Source of the DNA: JBDSGC01 sp046594105
Lineage (GTDB): Bacteria > Acidobacteriota > Thermoanaerobaculia > Gp7-AA8
Assembly (NCBI GenBank): GCA_046594105.1
Contig: JBKJQB010000048.1
Location: 1 to 14,905 of the forward strand
Length of the DNA: 14,905 nucleotides
Direction: 5' to 3'
Part shown: positions 7,587 through 13,515 of the stretch, one piece after another
Numbering within the stretch: the stretch's first letter is position 1
Layout of the letters: each line of letters starts with the position of its first letter
The notes under the pieces: generated by a model
The model's database searches: none
What the model was told of the DNA's origin: nothing
What the model saw: only the letters and a program-made list of their open reading frames with translations
Made by a program: the position numbers and the translations under genes

Positions 7587-7730
7587 ACTCTCCCATCGAG
7601 AGTCCCTCTCCCCGCCGCGCGGGGAGAGGGTGCCGCGAAGCGGGGGTGAGGGGTTTTTGCTGGAAAGGATTGATTCCTCATCCGGCCTTCGGCCACCTTC
7701 TCCCCGTTGCGACGGGGAGAAGGACTCTCG
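7585..7730. repeat. REP-like element with three strong hairpins
   Basis: Three hairpins follow one another. GGACTCTC (7585-7592) pairs with GAGAGTCC (7598-7605). CCCTCTCCCCG (7604-7614) pairs with CGGGGAGAGGG (7620-7630), 11 pairs with a five-base loop. CCTTCTCCCCGT (7696-7707) pairs with ACGGGGAGAAGG (7712-7723), 12 perfect pairs with a TGCG loop. A T-run (7654-7658) follows the second, so this may be the true korAB terminator. Positions 7677-7702 are an inverted copy, one mismatch, of 3606-3631, and 7632-7651 an inverted copy of 3661-3680, so it is the same family as the element before plsC. Confidence 0.85.
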
Positions 7731-7781
7731 ACGGTGGGCCTTGGATGGCAGTCCGGCCCGCTCTTTGCTCATTCGGAAGCC

Positions 7782-7964
7782 ATGAGCGAAGACAAACGAT
7801 CCACCGAAGAGAAGATGGAAAAGATTCAGGTCATCGACGGATCCGAAGTCCTCGGCTACGAGGGCTCCGGCCGCGAAGAGCACAGCGGCGAGAACTCCCC
7901 GCGCAAACAGAGCGGCGATCTGACCAGCAACCTGGCCGACAACAAACCGGAAGACATCAAGTAA
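7782..7964 (+). CDS. Small hydrophilic, probably disordered protein of 60 residues
   Basis: Sixty residues beginning MSEDKRSTEEKMEKIQV, very rich in Glu, Asp, Lys, Ser, Asn and Gly, with no cysteine, no tryptophan and no hydrophobic segment. I recognise no family. It looks intrinsically disordered and cytoplasmic. Third codon positions are strongly G/C, as in neighbouring genes, which supports real coding. The ribosome site is weak (CGGAAG, 7774-7779). The frame stays open upstream, but that part is REP repeat, so the ATG at 7782 is the sensible start. It is convergent with the PATAN-TPR gene, with a repeat between their ends. It could be a spurious ORF. Confidence 0.55.
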   Translation: MSEDKRSTEEKMEKIQVIDGSEVLGYEGSGREEHSGENSPRKQSGDLTSNLADNKPEDIK

Positions 7965-7973
7965 GCGGCGAAC

Positions 7974-8020
7974 GGAGTGCCGGCATCTTGCCGGCCGGTC
8001 CGCCGGCTTCCAGCCGGCGC
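7974..8020. repeat. GCCGGC-rich palindromic repeat between convergent genes
   Basis: The stretch contains several overlapping GCCGGC arms (GCCGGCATCTTGCCGGCC, then GTCCGCCGGCTTCCAGCCGG) able to form alternative hairpins. Its first ~38 bases recur at 14723-14761 with only two differences. It fills the gap between the stops of the 60-residue protein and the PATAN-TPR gene and may end transcription from both sides. Confidence 0.75.
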
Positions 8021-8029
8021 TACGAAAAC

Positions 8030-9478
8030 CTACCGTTGCTTGATTCCGGTGAGACGGCTCTTGGCCTGCGGATTGTCCGGCGCGATCTTCAGCACGTCTT
8101 CGTAGCAGCTCTGCGCGCGTGAAGCGAGTCCCTCGGCCTTGTAGACGTCGCCGAGGGAGATCAGGGCCTCGACGTTGTCGGGATCGATGGAGAGGGAGCG
8201 CTGGATGCTTTCGGCCGCATCACGGCGCCATTTCGGATTGCGCTCCTGACATGCTCCGAGCAGGTACCAGGCCTCGGCGTGATCGGGTGCGTACTCCACC
8301 GCCTGTTTGAGCAGCACGATGGCCCCGTAATAGTCCCCAGCGGTGCTGAGGTCACGCGCTTTGTAGAAATTCTGCTCCGCCACGGCGCGCTGGGTCACCC
8401 GCTTCTGCAACTCTCCCGCACCCGCGCCCCCTCCGCCGCTGCGCTGATTGAGAAGGCGATCGTAGGCCTGACGGCGGACCTGATCCTTGAGGATGCCCAG
8501 GGCTTCTTCGATGCGGCGGTTGATCATCAGGAGCGAGTCGCGGACGAGAGGCGGGTACGTGGCCGGATCGAAGCGGTTTCTCACCATTTCCGCGGAGGAG
8601 ATGAGCTGTGCGCGGGTGGCGTTCCGAGGAACGTCGAGAACCTGGTAGTGGTCGAGGGATCCCAGCTGTCGGGATAGGGCAACGGCGCGGAGCGAGCGGG
8701 GATCGCTGGACCCGATGGCCGCCAGCAGCTCGAGGTCTCGCTGCATGTCATCCGCGTCGACCTCCTGCGTCTGTTCGCTGTGGTAGTCGACGGGAACAAA
8801 AAGACCGAGCGTGGTCATGCCGATCACCACCCGAGCGGAGACCACCGATTCGGTGGAGAAGTGTTTCAAAAATGCCTCAATGCTCTCCGGACCGGTCAAG
8901 GCGTCGGCGATGCGCCGCTCATTGTCCAGAAGAGGGATCGATTCCAGGCTGAAGCGGCTGTCGCGGCTGGGGGTGATCTCCCGCTTCAGATCTCCCAGCG
9001 AGCGCCGCAAGATGAGGCCGTTGGTGATGGAGCGGATTCCTTCGAGCAGGAGTGCTGCGGTCGATTGGAGAAATACTCGTTTGTCGGGCTCAATGGCGGT
9101 CTCATCGCTGAAGGCCGCGGTTCCTTCATCGAGAGAAAAGAGCGGGATGAACTGGCTCGACAGCCAGTCGCGAAGCAGCGTCTGACGGGTGGAGAGGTCG
9201 AGGATTCCCGCCTCGTGGAAATGCGCGACCGCATCGATGGGCGCGCCGGTAGCCATGGTCATGGCCCGATCGGAGGCGATGGCGCCCTTGCGGATGAGGA
9301 AGTCGGCGAGGGAGTCTTCCATCCTGGCGGACTCCATCAGAACCAGCTCTCCCTGAGAGAAGTGCAGCACCTTGTGAATCGGTGGCTGGATGATGGAGAG
9401 CCGGCCGGTTCTCCTCTGCTGGAGGATGTCTCCGACGATCACCGCGAACGGTGTGATCTCGATTCTCTCAAGGCTCAC
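8030..9478 (-). CDS. DUF4388/PATAN-type protein with degenerate J-like domain and C-terminal TPRs
   Basis: A 482-residue cytoplasmic protein with no signal peptide or membrane segment. The N-terminus (~1-130; RTGRLSIIQPPIHKVLHFSQGEL, then LADFLIRKGAI) matches the DUF4388/PATAN pattern seen in bacterial regulatory and gliding-motility proteins. Residues ~273-345 resemble a J domain (HYQVLDVPRNATRAQLISS...RRQAYDRLL), but the HPD motif that activates Hsp70 is missing; RFDP stands in its place. A Gly/Ala-rich linker (~352-360) leads to at least three TPR-like units (~366-478; AWYLLGACQERN, ALISLGDVYKAEG). The start is GTG (positions 9478-9476), chosen because the PATAN domain begins at once; GGGAAA ~11 bases upstream is a weak ribosome site. 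It is divergent from the exported TPR gene. The likely role is a scaffold or signalling adaptor; partners are unknown. Confidence 0.8.
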   Translation of the reverse strand: MSLERIEITPFAVIVGDILQQRRTGRLSIIQPPIHKVLHFSQGELVLMESARMEDSLADFLIRKGAIASDRAMTMATGAPIDAVAHFHEAGILDLSTRQTLLRDWLSSQFIPLFSLDEGTAAFSDETAIEPDKRVFLQSTAALLLEGIRSITNGLILRRSLGDLKREITPSRDSRFSLESIPLLDNERRIADALTGPESIEAFLKHFSTESVVSARVVIGMTTLGLFVPVDYHSEQTQEVDADDMQRDLELLAAIGSSDPRSLRAVALSRQLGSLDHYQVLDVPRNATRAQLISSAEMVRNRFDPATYPPLVRDSLLMINRRIEEALGILKDQVRRQAYDRLLNQRSGGGGAGAGELQKRVTQRAVAEQNFYKARDLSTAGDYYGAIVLLKQAVEYAPDHAEAWYLLGACQERNPKWRRDAAESIQRSLSIDPDNVEALISLGDVYKAEGLASRAQSCYEDVLKIAPDNPQAKSRLTGIKQR

Positions 9479-9523
9479 TGTGCAGGATTTCCCGACCGAC
9501 TATTTAACACAGATGGCATGAAA

Positions 9524-9576
9524 CGGGCTGGCTTCCCGCACGTCTCATGAAGAGGTGCGGGCCTTGTTTCAGCCCG
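9524..9576. promoter_or_regulatory. Nested inverted repeats in the divergent gap
   Basis: CGGGCTG (9524-9530) is complementary to CAGCCCG (9570-9576), and inside it CCCGCAC (9535-9541) is complementary to GTGCGGG (9555-9561). The inner loop, TCTCATGAAGA, is itself nearly symmetric. The dyad sits midway between the divergent PATAN-TPR and TPR genes, so it could be a shared operator; a worn REP copy is the main alternative. Confidence 0.5.
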
Positions 9577-9619
9577 CTGCGAATGCCGGCGCTCAAAGCC
9601 GCGTTCCATTGCCCGGTGA

Positions 9620-9625
9620 TACCAT
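9620..9625 (+). promoter_or_regulatory. -10 box placed for a leaderless start of the TPR gene
   Basis: TACCAT fits a -10 hexamer and is followed by exactly seven bases and then the ATG at 9633. Transcription would therefore begin at the start codon. The ATG at 9624 overlaps this box. No clear -35 is present. Confidence 0.4.
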
Positions 9626-9632
9626 GCGAACG

Positions 9633-11540
9633 ATGAAAAACGCCGCTGTTCTGCTGCTCACGCTGCTCGCGTTGAGCGCGACGGCAGGTGCTCAGGAGCA
9701 ACCCTCAGACCCCTACGATTTCATCCTGGCCAAGCTGGCCGCGGGGGACGGCCGGTTCGATGAAGCACTGGCCACGATCGACAAACTGACCACCCATCAG
9801 CCCCAGAATCCGGTGCTGGTGTATGAACGAGCGCTCATCCTGCTGGATGCCTCCCGGCCCGACGCGGCGGAGGCGGACCTCCGCAGAGTGGTGGCTCTCC
9901 AGCCGAGTTTCTACGATGCGGAGCGTGTGCTCGGCCGGCTCCTGCTCGATCGGGCAGGAACGGATCACGCGAAAACCGAGGAGGCCCTGACGCATCTGCA
10001 GGCCGCCTTTCGACTGAATCCTGACGACCTGGCCACCGGCATGGCGGTCTCCCAGATCCTGCTGGCGTCGAATCGCACCGCCGAGGCGGAAAAGGTCCTG
10101 GCCTCGATGCTGGAGCGCGCTCCCGATCAGCGAGGTCTCAACAACATCTATGCGCAGGTGCTGACCAGGCTCGGTCGCGGTGATGAGTCCAGAAAGTTTC
10201 TGGAGCGCGCCGTGGAAGTCGACCCCACCTTTGGTCCGGCCATCCTTCAGCTCATCGACCTCTACCAGAAGTCCAACGAATGGGGAAAGGCCGCCGACCT
10301 GCTCCAGCCTCTGGTCAACGAAGATCCGGCCAACCTCGACCTGCAACGGCAGCAGGGCTTCTTCTTCCTTCGCGCCGGCATGACCGAGAAGGCGCGGGAC
10401 AACTTCCAGTCCCTGCTGAAAGCGGATCCCAAAGACACCAGGACGCAGTACTACCTGGCGGAAGCGCTGAGCGACCTGGAGCAGTATGGGGAGGCTGACA
10501 AGCTGTATCGCAGGCTGCTGGAGAAGACTCCGGACGACGTCGACATTCTGGCCAGCTTCGGACTCAGTCAGATGGGTCAGAGAAAACCGGATGAGGCGAC
10601 GAGAACCTTCAAGACTCTCCTGGCAGTGCCCGAGGTGCCCGACAACCTTCAGGTCCTGGCGCGGACCCAGCTCGCCTTGATCGAGCTGCAGAAAGGCAAC
10701 TACGCGGCGGCCGTGGACGGGGTGAAGCCCATCCTGGTGTTCCGCGACAAGATCAATGCGCAGGCCATCAACATCGCGCTCGATGCCCTCAAGAAGCAGA
10801 GCCGCTACGCCGACGGAGTGATGCTTCTGCAGCCGCTGACGGAAAAGTTCGCCGCCGATCCCTTCGTGAATGCCCGCTACATCGAGATGCTGGCCCGGGC
10901 CGGCCAGAAAGACCGCGCCCGCGTCGCCGCTGCGACCCAGTCGAAGTTTGGTGTCCGCAATACGGTCGCCGCTGCCGAAGCCTACGTGACGGTCCAGCAG
11001 TACGAGACGGCCGTCGCCGTCCTCCGAGAGGCCCTGCGGTCGAAACCGGACGACGCCGATCTGCAGTTCCAGCTCGGCTCCACCTACGAGCGCTCCGGCG
11101 ACAAGCCAGCGGCCGAAAAGTCCTTTCTCCAGCTGCTCGAAAAGCATCCTGAACACACCGGGACACTCAACTACCTCGGGTACATGTGGGCCGAGAGCGG
11201 AACCAATCTCGACCGCGCCGCGGACATGCTCAACCGCGCGGTGACCCAGGAGCCTCGCAACGGCGCCTACATCGACTCCCTGGGCTGGGTTTACTTCCGC
11301 CAGGGCAAACTCGAACTGGCTGAGAAATACCTCACCGACGCCACCCATCTGCTGCCTCGCGATCCCACCGTTCACGAACATCTCGCCGATGTGCTGGCCA
11401 AACGGGGAGAGACCGGACGCGCCCTTTCTCTCTATCGCGCGGCGTTGACCCTCGACCCCGAATCAAAAGAAGGGCCGAAGATCAAAGTGAAGATCGCGGA
11501 GCTGGAGCGCCAGCAGCAGGCGCAGAAGACTGTCCGCTGA
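9633..11540 (+). CDS. Exported tetratricopeptide-repeat protein, first gene of a TPR-lolB-ispE group
   Basis: A 635-residue protein with a Sec signal peptide (MKNAAVLLLTLLALSATAGA), so periplasmic or envelope-attached. The rest is almost wholly TPR-type helical pairs from ~25 to the C-terminus (FDEALATIDKL, ADLRRVVALQP, AEKVLASMLERAPDQ, ADLLQPLVNEDP, ADKLYRRLLEKTPDD). It ends in a well-conserved block: LNYLGYMWAESG, YIDSLGWVYFRQGKLELAEKYL, HEHLADVLAKRG. That block resembles TPR proteins encoded just before lolB and ispE in beta-proteobacteria, as I recall them. Upstream in-frame starts exist (GTG 9555, ATG 9624), but they give a poor signal peptide or overlap the promoter box. The stop overlaps the next start by one base (TGATG), so translation is coupled. 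It probably works with the LolB-like protein in envelope assembly. Confidence 0.85.
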   Translation: MKNAAVLLLTLLALSATAGAQEQPSDPYDFILAKLAAGDGRFDEALATIDKLTTHQPQNPVLVYERALILLDASRPDAAEADLRRVVALQPSFYDAERVLGRLLLDRAGTDHAKTEEALTHLQAAFRLNPDDLATGMAVSQILLASNRTAEAEKVLASMLERAPDQRGLNNIYAQVLTRLGRGDESRKFLERAVEVDPTFGPAILQLIDLYQKSNEWGKAADLLQPLVNEDPANLDLQRQQGFFFLRAGMTEKARDNFQSLLKADPKDTRTQYYLAEALSDLEQYGEADKLYRRLLEKTPDDVDILASFGLSQMGQRKPDEATRTFKTLLAVPEVPDNLQVLARTQLALIELQKGNYAAAVDGVKPILVFRDKINAQAINIALDALKKQSRYADGVMLLQPLTEKFAADPFVNARYIEMLARAGQKDRARVAAATQSKFGVRNTVAAAEAYVTVQQYETAVAVLREALRSKPDDADLQFQLGSTYERSGDKPAAEKSFLQLLEKHPEHTGTLNYLGYMWAESGTNLDRAADMLNRAVTQEPRNGAYIDSLGWVYFRQGKLELAEKYLTDATHLLPRDPTVHEHLADVLAKRGETGRALSLYRAALTLDPESKEGPKIKVKIAELERQQQAQKTVR

Positions 11541-12214
11541 TGAACCGTCGCGCGGTGCCGGCGCTGGCGCTGATCGGACTGGCGCTTGCCTGCCGAAGCT
11601 CCCGTCCCGCCGCAGAGGAAACACCGGTCAAGGCGATCGTTGACACGACTGAATCCGCTGTGAGAAGTGAGCTTGCCACTCGCCTCTCCACCTTCCCCGG
11701 CGAACGCTCGCTGCTTCGCATTCGCACCATCGCCGGCGATCGGACGCAATCGTTTCGAGCGCAGCTGCAGATCGATCGCCAGCACCGGATGCTGCTGACC
11801 GCCTATACGCCCCTGGGGACCACCGCCCTGCGCATCTATTCTGAGGGAGACTCGGTCACGTTCTTGAACGACCTTCAGTCGACGTGGTGGACCGGTTCGG
11901 CGGCCGAGATGGCCAGGACGTTTCCCTTCTTCGCTTCGGTGGAACCCTCGAACATGGGCTTGATCCTTCTGGGTCTTGCTCCGGCAGATCCCTCCACTCA
12001 ATACGAGGTCGGCGGGAGCGGTCTGCGCTCGGCACGCGTGGGGGAGGCCACCGTGAGCTTCGATCCGGCTGTGTATCCGCCGCAGCATGTGTCGGTGAAT
12101 ACGTCGGCCGGACGGCTGGAGATGGAGCACCTCGAGAGCCTGCTCTCGCCCGGGAGCGTGGAGATGCCCGAGGTTCCGAAGACGTATCGGTGCTGCGTGC
12201 CTCCAGCGCTGTGA
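11540..12214 (+). CDS. LolB-like outer-membrane lipoprotein (DUF4292-type alternative)
   Basis: A 224-residue predicted lipoprotein. The N-terminus MNRRAVPALALIGLALAC ends in a lipobox with acylated Cys18; Arg follows, so there is no Asp retention signal and the outer membrane is the likely address. The mature part shows the LolB/LppX-type half-barrel pattern: RTQSFRAQLQID, HRMLLTAYTPLGTTALRIYSEGDSVTFLND and a STWWTGSAAEMAR stretch. LolB accepts lipoproteins from LolA and inserts them into the outer membrane. Sequence similarity is weak; the position between a TPR gene and ispE, as in beta/gamma-proteobacteria, is the stronger argument. The C-terminus has a Cys-Cys pair (YRCCVPPAL), unusual for an envelope protein. 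Its ATG overlaps the TPR stop by one base. A DUF4292 lipoprotein of other function is the alternative. Confidence 0.75.
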   Translation: MNRRAVPALALIGLALACRSSRPAAEETPVKAIVDTTESAVRSELATRLSTFPGERSLLRIRTIAGDRTQSFRAQLQIDRQHRMLLTAYTPLGTTALRIYSEGDSVTFLNDLQSTWWTGSAAEMARTFPFFASVEPSNMGLILLGLAPADPSTQYEVGGSGLRSARVGEATVSFDPAVYPPQHVSVNTSAGRLEMEHLESLLSPGSVEMPEVPKTYRCCVPPAL

Positions 12215-12253
12215 GTGCGTTGCGCGAAACGGCGGCAGTCACGTCGTTGCCTT

Positions 12254-12259
12254 TATGAT
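12254..12259 (+). promoter_or_regulatory. -10 box placed for a leaderless start of ispE
   Basis: TATGAT differs from TATAAT at one position and is followed by exactly seven bases and the ATG at 12267, the same spacing as at 9620. It would allow ispE to be transcribed apart from the upstream genes. No good -35 is visible. Confidence 0.4.
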
Positions 12260-12266
12260 CGAGACG

Positions 12267-13067
12267 ATGGAACGGCTGGCTCACGCCAAGATCAACTGGA
12301 TGTTGCGCGTCACCGGCCGGCGTCCGGATGGCTACCACGATCTCGAAACGATCTTCCAGACCATCTCGCTGCACGATACGTTGCGGTTCGCGTCGGCCAA
12401 GGCGCTCTCGCTGCAGTGCGATCAACCCGGGATTCCGAGCGACGAATCGAATCTGGTCATGCGTGCCGCGCGCGCGCTGGGTGTCGATGATGTCGCCATC
12501 AGTCTGCACAAACGGATTCCCAGCGGGGGAGGGTTGGGCGGCGGATCGAGCGATGCCGCCACCACACTCCTGGCGCTCGCAGCAGAGGGCGTCTCCCGCG
12601 AACGCCTGCGCGAGATTGCGCTGGAGTTGGGTTCGGATGTGCCGTTCTTCCTGATGGGAGGGACCGCGTATGCGACCGGCCGGGGGGAGCAGCTGCGTGC
12701 GATGCCCCCTGCCACCGGCGTACCGCTGCTCCTGGTGCTGCCGGAGGAGAGGATGGCCACCGCGCGCGCATTCGGTCTCCTCCGACAGTACTCGGTGCCT
12801 CTGGGCTGGGAGAGAGTGAGCAATCTGCTGGCGGATGGCCCGTGGACCGGAGGCGCCGGGATGATCAACGATTTTGAAGAGCCGGTCTTCGCCGAACTTC
12901 CGCAGTTGCGGAGCTGGAAAGAGCGGCTGTACCAATGTGGAGCTACCTTCGCCGCAATGTCGGGCTCCGGCTCGACACTGTTCGGCGCGTTCGCATCGGC
13001 AGTCGAGCGCGACGCCGCGGAAAAGCAGTTTTCGGACGTCCCGGTAGCGCGGGCCGAGACGATTTGA
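12267..13067 (+). CDS. ispE: 4-diphosphocytidyl-2-C-methyl-D-erythritol kinase
   Basis: IspE phosphorylates CDP-methylerythritol with ATP in the non-mevalonate (MEP) isoprenoid pathway, in the cytoplasm. The 266 residues are full length for this GHMP kinase. Visible motifs are AKINW (catalytic Lys8), DGYHDLETIFQTI (21-33), the ATP loop PSGGGLGGGSSDAA (85-98), LGSDVPFF with catalytic Asp124, and the C-terminal MSGSGSTLFGAF. An ATG four codons upstream (12255) is possible, but MERLAHAKIN matches the short N-terminus of known IspE proteins, and 12255 overlaps a likely -10 box. No strong ribosome site precedes either start. The gap to the LolB-like gene is short (about 40-52 bases), so read-through is also likely. 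The prs gene that follows ispE in proteobacteria is absent here. Confidence 0.95.
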   Translation: MERLAHAKINWMLRVTGRRPDGYHDLETIFQTISLHDTLRFASAKALSLQCDQPGIPSDESNLVMRAARALGVDDVAISLHKRIPSGGGLGGGSSDAATTLLALAAEGVSRERLREIALELGSDVPFFLMGGTAYATGRGEQLRAMPPATGVPLLLVLPEERMATARAFGLLRQYSVPLGWERVSNLLADGPWTGGAGMINDFEEPVFAELPQLRSWKERLYQCGATFAAMSGSGSTLFGAFASAVERDAAEKQFSDVPVARAETI

Positions 13068-13097
13068 CGGAGGACGCGGAAGCAGAACCCCGTTGCC

Positions 13098-13119
13098 GTC
13101 ATCCTGAGCTGGGAAACGG
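13098..13119. repeat. Interspersed 22-bp motif, copy 2
   Basis: It matches 7565-7586 in the same orientation with one C/T difference. It lies 30 bases after the ispE stop. The next bases (GCGCACGCTGCGC) can form a small stem. Confidence 0.7.
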
Positions 13120-13163
13120 CGCGCACGCTGCGCCTGAGAGAAAGAACTGGTGCGGCGGCCAAA

Positions 13164-13358
13164 GCGCCGGAGGCGCGATTGACCTTAGCCCAGGACTTCA
13201 GTCCTGGGACTTGAGGGGCTTCCCCAGACGAGTCCCGGAGGGACGATTGACGATGCTTCGTTGCGACATTTTCAATCGTCCCTACGGGACTCACTTTTCC
13301 GGGGCATCGAACCCAGGACTGAAGTCCTGGGCTAAGTTCAATCGTCCCTACGGGACTC
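13164..13358. repeat. Cluster of covarying hairpin repeats, two orientations
   Basis: Four copies of a five-pair hairpin followed by GATTGA are present: GCGCCGGAGGCGC (plus, 13164-13182), GTCCCGGAGGGAC (plus, 13232-13250) and GTCCCGTAGGGAC (minus, 13272-13290 and 13338-13356). Two also carry a second stem: CCCAGGACT pairs with AGTCCTGGG at 13189-13208, and the inverted copy of that block is at 13312-13331, each joined by CTTAG to the first hairpin. The stems differ in bases but keep pairing. No coding function is evident. Confidence 0.85.
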
Positions 13359-13450
13359 GCAAATCCGCATAAAACCTGGGAGTTTCTTGGAAGCTGGGAA
13401 ACAGCGCGATGAGCCGATGATGGCGTGATGAACGTGCGCTTCGTGGTTCT

Positions 13451-13467
13451 TCTGAGCGAAGCTCAGA
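13451..13467. promoter_or_regulatory. Perfect inverted repeat upstream of marR
   Basis: TCTGAGC (13451-13457) is complementary to GCTCAGA (13461-13467) around GAA. It lies ~30 bp upstream of the likely marR promoter. It could be an upstream regulator site or a short hairpin; there is no T-tract. Confidence 0.35.
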
Positions 13468-13480
13468 CCAGCTTTGGGAA

Positions 13481-13510
13481 TTTACTTGATCAGTCAATGA
13501 TTGATAGCGT
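13481..13510 (+). promoter_or_regulatory. marR-yceI promoter with candidate autoregulatory operator
   Basis: TTTACT (13481-13486) and TAGCGT (13505-13510), 18 bases apart, are plausible -35 and -10 boxes. TCAATGATTGA (13494-13504), a perfect dyad around a central G, fills the end of the spacer and touches the -10. A repressor bound there would block RNA polymerase, as expected for MarR autoregulation. The ATG at 13516 has no ribosome site and is only five bases from the -10. Confidence 0.45.
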
Positions 13511-13515
13511 GACTA

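Larger units (their letters stand above)
13068..13515. other. 448-bp gap without genes, filled with repeats
   Basis: I find no credible coding frame, tRNA or rRNA here. The region holds the 22-bp motif at 13098-13119, a cluster of hairpin repeats at 13164-13358, a partial motif copy near 13392, and the marR control region at the right end. Open frames crossing it have no ribosome site and run through repeats. Confidence 0.8.

Noticed and set aside
9705..11381. 558-codon minus-strand open frame opposite the TPR gene
   Set aside because: The plus strand encodes clear TPRs; the antisense frame is a shadow of its codon usage.
13164..13358. CRISPR array
   Set aside because: The repeats are in both orientations, unevenly spaced and differ in stem sequence; no cas genes are present.
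13068..13515. tRNA or small RNA gene after ispE (tRNA-Gln occurs there in some proteobacteria)
   Set aside because: No cloverleaf, T-loop GTTCGAAT-type motif or acceptor stem could be found; the stems seen belong to repeats.
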